This document shows positions 61,139 through 64,000 of a stretch of DNA of 64,000 nucleotides, piece by piece. The stretch comes from JBDFMH01 sp047238125 (GTDB lineage Bacteria; Pseudomonadota; Alphaproteobacteria; Sphingomonadales; Sphingomonadaceae), in the NCBI RefSeq assembly GCF_047238125.1, contig NZ_JBDFMH010000001.1:1116001-1180000 (forward strand). Direction: 5' to 3'. How positions within the stretch are numbered: the first letter of the stretch is position 1; each line of letters begins with the position of its first letter. Made by a program: the position numbers and the translations under genes. The notes below the pieces were generated by a model. It did not search any database, had not been told where the DNA came from, and saw nothing but the letters and a program-made list of their open reading frames with translations.

Positions 61139-62452
61139 ATGGCCGATCTTTTCGCGAGCGCCGCGCCCGCCGCTGCCCTGCCCGCCGCCGATGCGCCGTT
61201 GGCGGATCGATTGCGGCCGACCCTGCTCGACGCCGTGATCGGGCAGCATCATCTGACTGGTCCCGAAGGCGCGATCGGAAGGATGGTGGCGGCCGGACGG
61301 CTGTCGTCGATGATCCTTTGGGGCCCACCCGGCACCGGCAAGACGACGATCGCGCGATTGCTGGCGGATGCGGTTGGACTGCGCTTTGCTGCGGTATCGG
61401 CGGTGTTCTCGGGCGTCGCTGATCTCAAGAGGATTTTTGCCGAGGCGCGCGAGCATGCCCGCGTTGGCACCCGAACCCTGTTGTTCGTGGACGAGATCCA
61501 TCGCTTCAATCGCGCGCAGCAGGATGGCTTCCTGCCCTATGTCGAAGACGGCACGGTCATCCTCGTCGGCGCAACTACCGAGAACCCGTCGTTCGAGCTC
61601 AACGCCGCGCTGCTCAGCCGCGCGCAGGTGCTCATGCTAAACAGGCTGGATGCCACCGCGCTCGAACAATTGCTGGCGCGGGCCGAATCGATCGAGGCGC
61701 GCACCCTGCCTCTCACCACCGATGCCCGCGCCGCACTCGTCGCCTCGGCCGATGGAGATGGCCGCTTCCTGCTGAATCAGGCCGAAACCCTGTTCGCCAT
61801 CGCGGGCGATACCGTGCTGGATCCCACGGCGCTTGCCGCCCTGCTCCACCGCCGGCTCGCCGTCTATGACAAGGACCGCGAAGGCCATTACAACCTGATC
61901 TCGGCGCTGCACAAATCGCTGCGGGGATCCGATCCGCAGGCCGCGCTCTATTACCTGGCGCGCATGCTGACTGCCGGCGAACAGCCGCTCTATGTGCTGC
62001 GCCGATTGGTGCGCTTTGCTAGCGAGGATGTCGGCCTGGCCGATCCGCAGGCGCTGGTGCAGTGCCTGGCCGCTAAGGACGCCTATGATTTCCTGGGGTC
62101 GCCCGAAGGCGAACTCGCGATCGTGCAGGCCTGTCTCTATCTGGCGACCGCACCCAAATCCAACGCCGCCTATACCGCGCAGAAGGCGGCGTTCCGGTCC
62201 GCCCGCGAGACGGGGTCGCTGATGCCACCGCCATCGATCCTGAATGCGCCCACCAAGCTTATGAAGGAGATCGGCTACGGCAAGGGCTATGCCTATGATC
62301 ATGATAGCGACGAAGCTTTCTCGGGCGAGGATTACTGGCCCGCAGAGATGCGTCCACAGGACTATTATCGCCCATCGCCTCGCGGTTTCGAGGCGAAGAT
62401 CGCCGAGCGCCTGGCCTATTGGGAAACGCTGCGCGCGGAACGGCGCGGATGA
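61139..62452 (+). CDS. rarA: Replication-associated recombination protein RarA (MgsA)
   Basis: 437 aa AAA+ ATPase. PLADRLRPTLLDAVIGQHHL, Walker A GPPGTGKTT at 62-70, Walker B LLFVDEIHRFNRAQQDGFLP, sensor GATTENPSFELN, then the MgsA C-terminal clamp-loader-like domain (ISALHKSLRGSDPQAALYYL and RFASEDVGLADPQAL). Acts at stalled forks and gaps. Stop overlaps the YjbR start in ATGA. Confidence 0.97.
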   Translation: MADLFASAAPAAALPAADAPLADRLRPTLLDAVIGQHHLTGPEGAIGRMVAAGRLSSMILWGPPGTGKTTIARLLADAVGLRFAAVSAVFSGVADLKRIFAEAREHARVGTRTLLFVDEIHRFNRAQQDGFLPYVEDGTVILVGATTENPSFELNAALLSRAQVLMLNRLDATALEQLLARAESIEARTLPLTTDARAALVASADGDGRFLLNQAETLFAIAGDTVLDPTALAALLHRRLAVYDKDREGHYNLISALHKSLRGSDPQAALYYLARMLTAGEQPLYVLRRLVRFASEDVGLADPQALVQCLAAKDAYDFLGSPEGELAIVQACLYLATAPKSNAAYTAQKAAFRSARETGSLMPPPSILNAPTKLMKEIGYGKGYAYDHDSDEAFSGEDYWPAEMRPQDYYRPSPRGFEAKIAERLAYWETLRAERRG

Positions 62453-62790
62453 CGTGGGACGACGTCTGCGCCATCGCGCGAGACCTGCCCGGCGTAGTCC
62501 TAGGCACGAGTTACGGCACCCCCGCCCATAAGGTCCGCGGCAAGCTGATCACGCGATTGCGCGCGGAGGAAGGCGGGACGGTGATGGTGCTGCTCTTGCC
62601 GATCGACGAGGTCGAGCATCTGATCGAAACCGACCCCGCCTGCTTCTATCAGACCCCGCATTATCAGGGCCATGGAGCGGTGCTGGTGCGGCTGCCCGAC
62701 GCCGATCCTGATCGCGTCGCGACGCTTGTCGAGCGGGCCTGGTCGATCCGGGCATCGAAGGCGCAGCGTGGGATGCGCGGCGCAGACTGA
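62449..62790 (+). CDS. MmcQ/YjbR-family protein
   Basis: 113 aa. MmcQ/YjbR fold: MTWDDVCAIARDLPGVVLGT, GTPAHKVRGKLITRLR, LIETDPACFYQTPHYQGHGA and VERAWSIRASKAQRG. Small DNA-binding-like proteins of unknown function. Coupled to rarA upstream, and its TGA shares a base with the ATG of the next gene. Confidence 0.9.
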   Translation: MTWDDVCAIARDLPGVVLGTSYGTPAHKVRGKLITRLRAEEGGTVMVLLLPIDEVEHLIETDPACFYQTPHYQGHGAVLVRLPDADPDRVATLVERAWSIRASKAQRGMRGAD

Positions 62791-63662
62791 TGCGCGATTT
62801 CACGAGCTTCGCCTGCATCGACTGGTCGGGACAGGCAGTCGCCCGTCCCAAGGGACTGGCCGTCGCCATCTGCGAAACCGGAAGCAACGCGCCTGAGCTG
62901 ATCCGACCCGACGGGGGCTGGTCGCGCGGGCACATCCTCGATTGGCTGCGGCAGCAGGCGGCCGCGGGCGCCAACCTGCTGGTCGGCCTCGATCTCTCGC
63001 CCGCGCTGCCGTATGCCGATCGGACCGCTTATTTCCCGGGATGGCCCTCAAGCCCTGCCGATGCACGCGCGCTTTGGGCGATGGTCAATTCGGCCGGGAA
63101 CGAGGCGAGCGACCTGCTCTGCTCCACGGGCTTCCTCGCCCGGCCGGAAGCGCGCCGCCATTTCCGACTGCACCGCGAACAAGGCGATGCCTATCCGCCC
63201 GGCCGCGGCCGCCTGCGCCGATGCGAGGAGGGCCAGGCGGCGATGGGACTGTCGCCCTACAGCTGCTTCAACCTCGTCGGCGCGGCGCAAGTCGGCAAGT
63301 CGAGCCTTACCGGCATGCGCGTGCTGCACCGCCTGGCCGGTCAGGTGCCGGTCTGGCCGTTCGATCCGGTGCCGGCGCAGGGACCCGTGATCGTCGAGAT
63401 CTACACCGCACTGGCGGCTCGCGCCGCCGGCATGCCACGCGGACGCAGCAAGATCCGCGATGGTTCGACGCTCGACACTGCGCTGGCTGCGCTCGGCAGC
63501 GACGCGCATGTACCACTGGCCCGCTATGACGATCACAGCACCGATGCGATTCTGACCGCCGCCTGGTTGCGCCACGCCGCGGCCGATGCTTCGCTCTGGT
63601 CCCCAGCCGGGCTGACGCCGGAGATCGCGCGAACCGAGGGCTGGACGTTCGGCGTCACCTGA
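62790..63662 (+). CDS. RNase H-fold protein of unknown function (DUF429-like)
   Basis: 290 aa. N-terminal FACIDWSGQAVARPKGLAVA and a second strand NLLVGLDLSPALPYADR fit an RNase H-like ATPase/nuclease core, and a late acidic motif YDDHSTDAILTAAWLRHA supplies further acidic residues, as in DUF429 proteins. A central Arg/Gly-rich stretch (PPGRGRLRRCEEGQ) precedes AAQVGKSSLTGMRVLHRLAG. Position in the rarA-yjbR unit hints at nucleic-acid work, but no substrate is known. Confidence 0.72.
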   Translation: MRDFTSFACIDWSGQAVARPKGLAVAICETGSNAPELIRPDGGWSRGHILDWLRQQAAAGANLLVGLDLSPALPYADRTAYFPGWPSSPADARALWAMVNSAGNEASDLLCSTGFLARPEARRHFRLHREQGDAYPPGRGRLRRCEEGQAAMGLSPYSCFNLVGAAQVGKSSLTGMRVLHRLAGQVPVWPFDPVPAQGPVIVEIYTALAARAAGMPRGRSKIRDGSTLDTALAALGSDAHVPLARYDDHSTDAILTAAWLRHAAADASLWSPAGLTPEIARTEGWTFGVT

Positions 63663-63681
63663 CGCATGGAGGCGCCGGATC

Positions 63682-63757
63682 GCCGGTTTAGCTCAGCTGG
63701 TAGAGCAGCGGTTTTGTAAACCGAAGGTCGCGGGTTCGATTCCTGCAACCGGCACCA
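63682..63757 (+). tRNA. tRNA-Thr (UGU anticodon)
   Basis: 76 nt including encoded CCA. Seven-bp acceptor stem GCCGGTT/AACCGGC, D arm GCTC...GAGC, anticodon TGT in the loop TTTGTAA, T arm GCGGG/TTCGATT/CCTGC. Anticodon stem has a G27-A43 mismatch. Confidence 0.97.
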
Positions 63758-63788
63758 CTTACCGGATCGCACCGTTAGGCGAGCTTAA

Positions 63789-64000
63789 TCAGGCCGTGTG
63801 GACGCGGTTCCGGCCACTATCCTTGGCAGCGTAGAGCAGCGCATCCGCCCGGACGAGCACGTCTTCCAGCGGCTCGCCCGGCGCCACCGCCACCAATCCG
63901 CCGGAAAAGGTGATCTCGCCCAGCGGCGCATCCGATTCGCGCAGGCGGAAGCGCTTCTCCTGCACCACCTCGCGGGCATCCTCGAGCAGGGCCAGCGCGC
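63789..64000 (-). CDS. GGDEF-domain protein (partial, 5' end outside window)
   Basis: The last 70 codons on the minus strand end at TGA 63789-63791. They read ALALLEDAREVVQEKRFRLR, GEITFSGGLVAVAPGEPLED and VLVRADALLYAAKDSGRNRV, the C-terminal part of a diguanylate cyclase GGDEF domain (ADxALYxAKxxGRNRV motif). The GGDEF signature itself and any sensor domain lie beyond the window. Confidence 0.9.
   Translation of the reverse strand, partial: ALALLEDAREVVQEKRFRLRESDAPLGEITFSGGLVAVAPGEPLEDVLVRADALLYAAKDSGRNRVHTA

Noticed and set aside
63682..63800. tRNA-Thr as an integration site
   Set aside because: No integrase and no repeated 3' tRNA end is visible before the window ends.

Overview
This is a GC-rich, gene-dense bacterial chromosome segment from an alphaproteobacterium. 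The most likely source is a sphingomonad (Sphingomonas or a close relative). The evidence is the F1 operon without F0 genes, the dnaA-rpsT-fpg / ubiE-ubiB-coaBC-dut block, the Tim44-like / mltA / smr cluster, the PhaR-linked PHA genes and EcfG-type promoter sequences. The placement is inferred from gene content and order and was not tested against a database.

Layout. 0-2.3 kb (minus): Smr-domain protein, MltA and a Tim44-like protein, tightly overlapped. 2.4-5.2 kb: PHA module, with phaR divergent from a PhaC-like hydrolase and a phaA-type thiolase. 5.2-12.4 kb (minus): PAS protein, mlaF-mlaE, alr, an MHS transporter, then small enzymes and the repair protein Ada. 12.6-17.5 kb: F1 ATP synthase operon atpHAGDC, with a REP-like inverted repeat between atpA and atpG and a C-rich UUCG hairpin before atpC. 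17.6-25.6 kb: solitary CpaF, a polytopic membrane protein, a secreted methyltransferase-like protein, secB, murJ, trpS and a DUF4136-like lipoprotein. 25.6-29.7 kb (minus): four-gene DUF4331-DUF4331-TPR-HupE operon. 29.8-32.9 kb (minus): dnaA, rpsT and fpg. 32.9-39.0 kb: ubiE, ubiB, a frameshifted 2-oxoglutarate oxygenase gene (minus), then coaBC-dut-moeB and a DsrE-like gene. 39.0-46.6 kb (minus): a Doc toxin gene broken by two amber codons beside an intact AbrB-type antitoxin, a SIMPL protein, topA, an esterase, a secreted protein, an amidase and a ThuA-like protein. 47-55.8 kb: rpoB and rpoC with a small exported-protein gene wedged between them and a terminator-like hairpin in the rpoB leader. 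56-64 kb: YadA-like adhesin, DUF2945, glycosyltransferase, Tat-signal SDR, DUF2218/PadR, rarA, YjbR, an RNase H-like protein, tRNA-Thr and the end of a GGDEF gene.

How the genes work together. Most of the window is housekeeping: energy (F1), transcription (RpoB, RpoC), replication start (DnaA), DNA topology and repair (TopA, Fpg, Ada, RarA), ubiquinone synthesis (UbiE, UbiB), coenzyme A and dUTP metabolism (CoaBC, Dut), cell wall (Alr, MurJ, MltA, amidase) and export (SecB). Accessory interest lies in the rpoB-rpoC insertion, the rpoB leader attenuator candidate, the degraded toxin with intact antitoxin, the DUF4331 operon, the minimal PHA module whose divergent start codons overlap, and a small group of probable general-stress genes at 57-61 kb with EcfG-like promoters. 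I found no CRISPR array, prophage, insertion sequence or rRNA operon.
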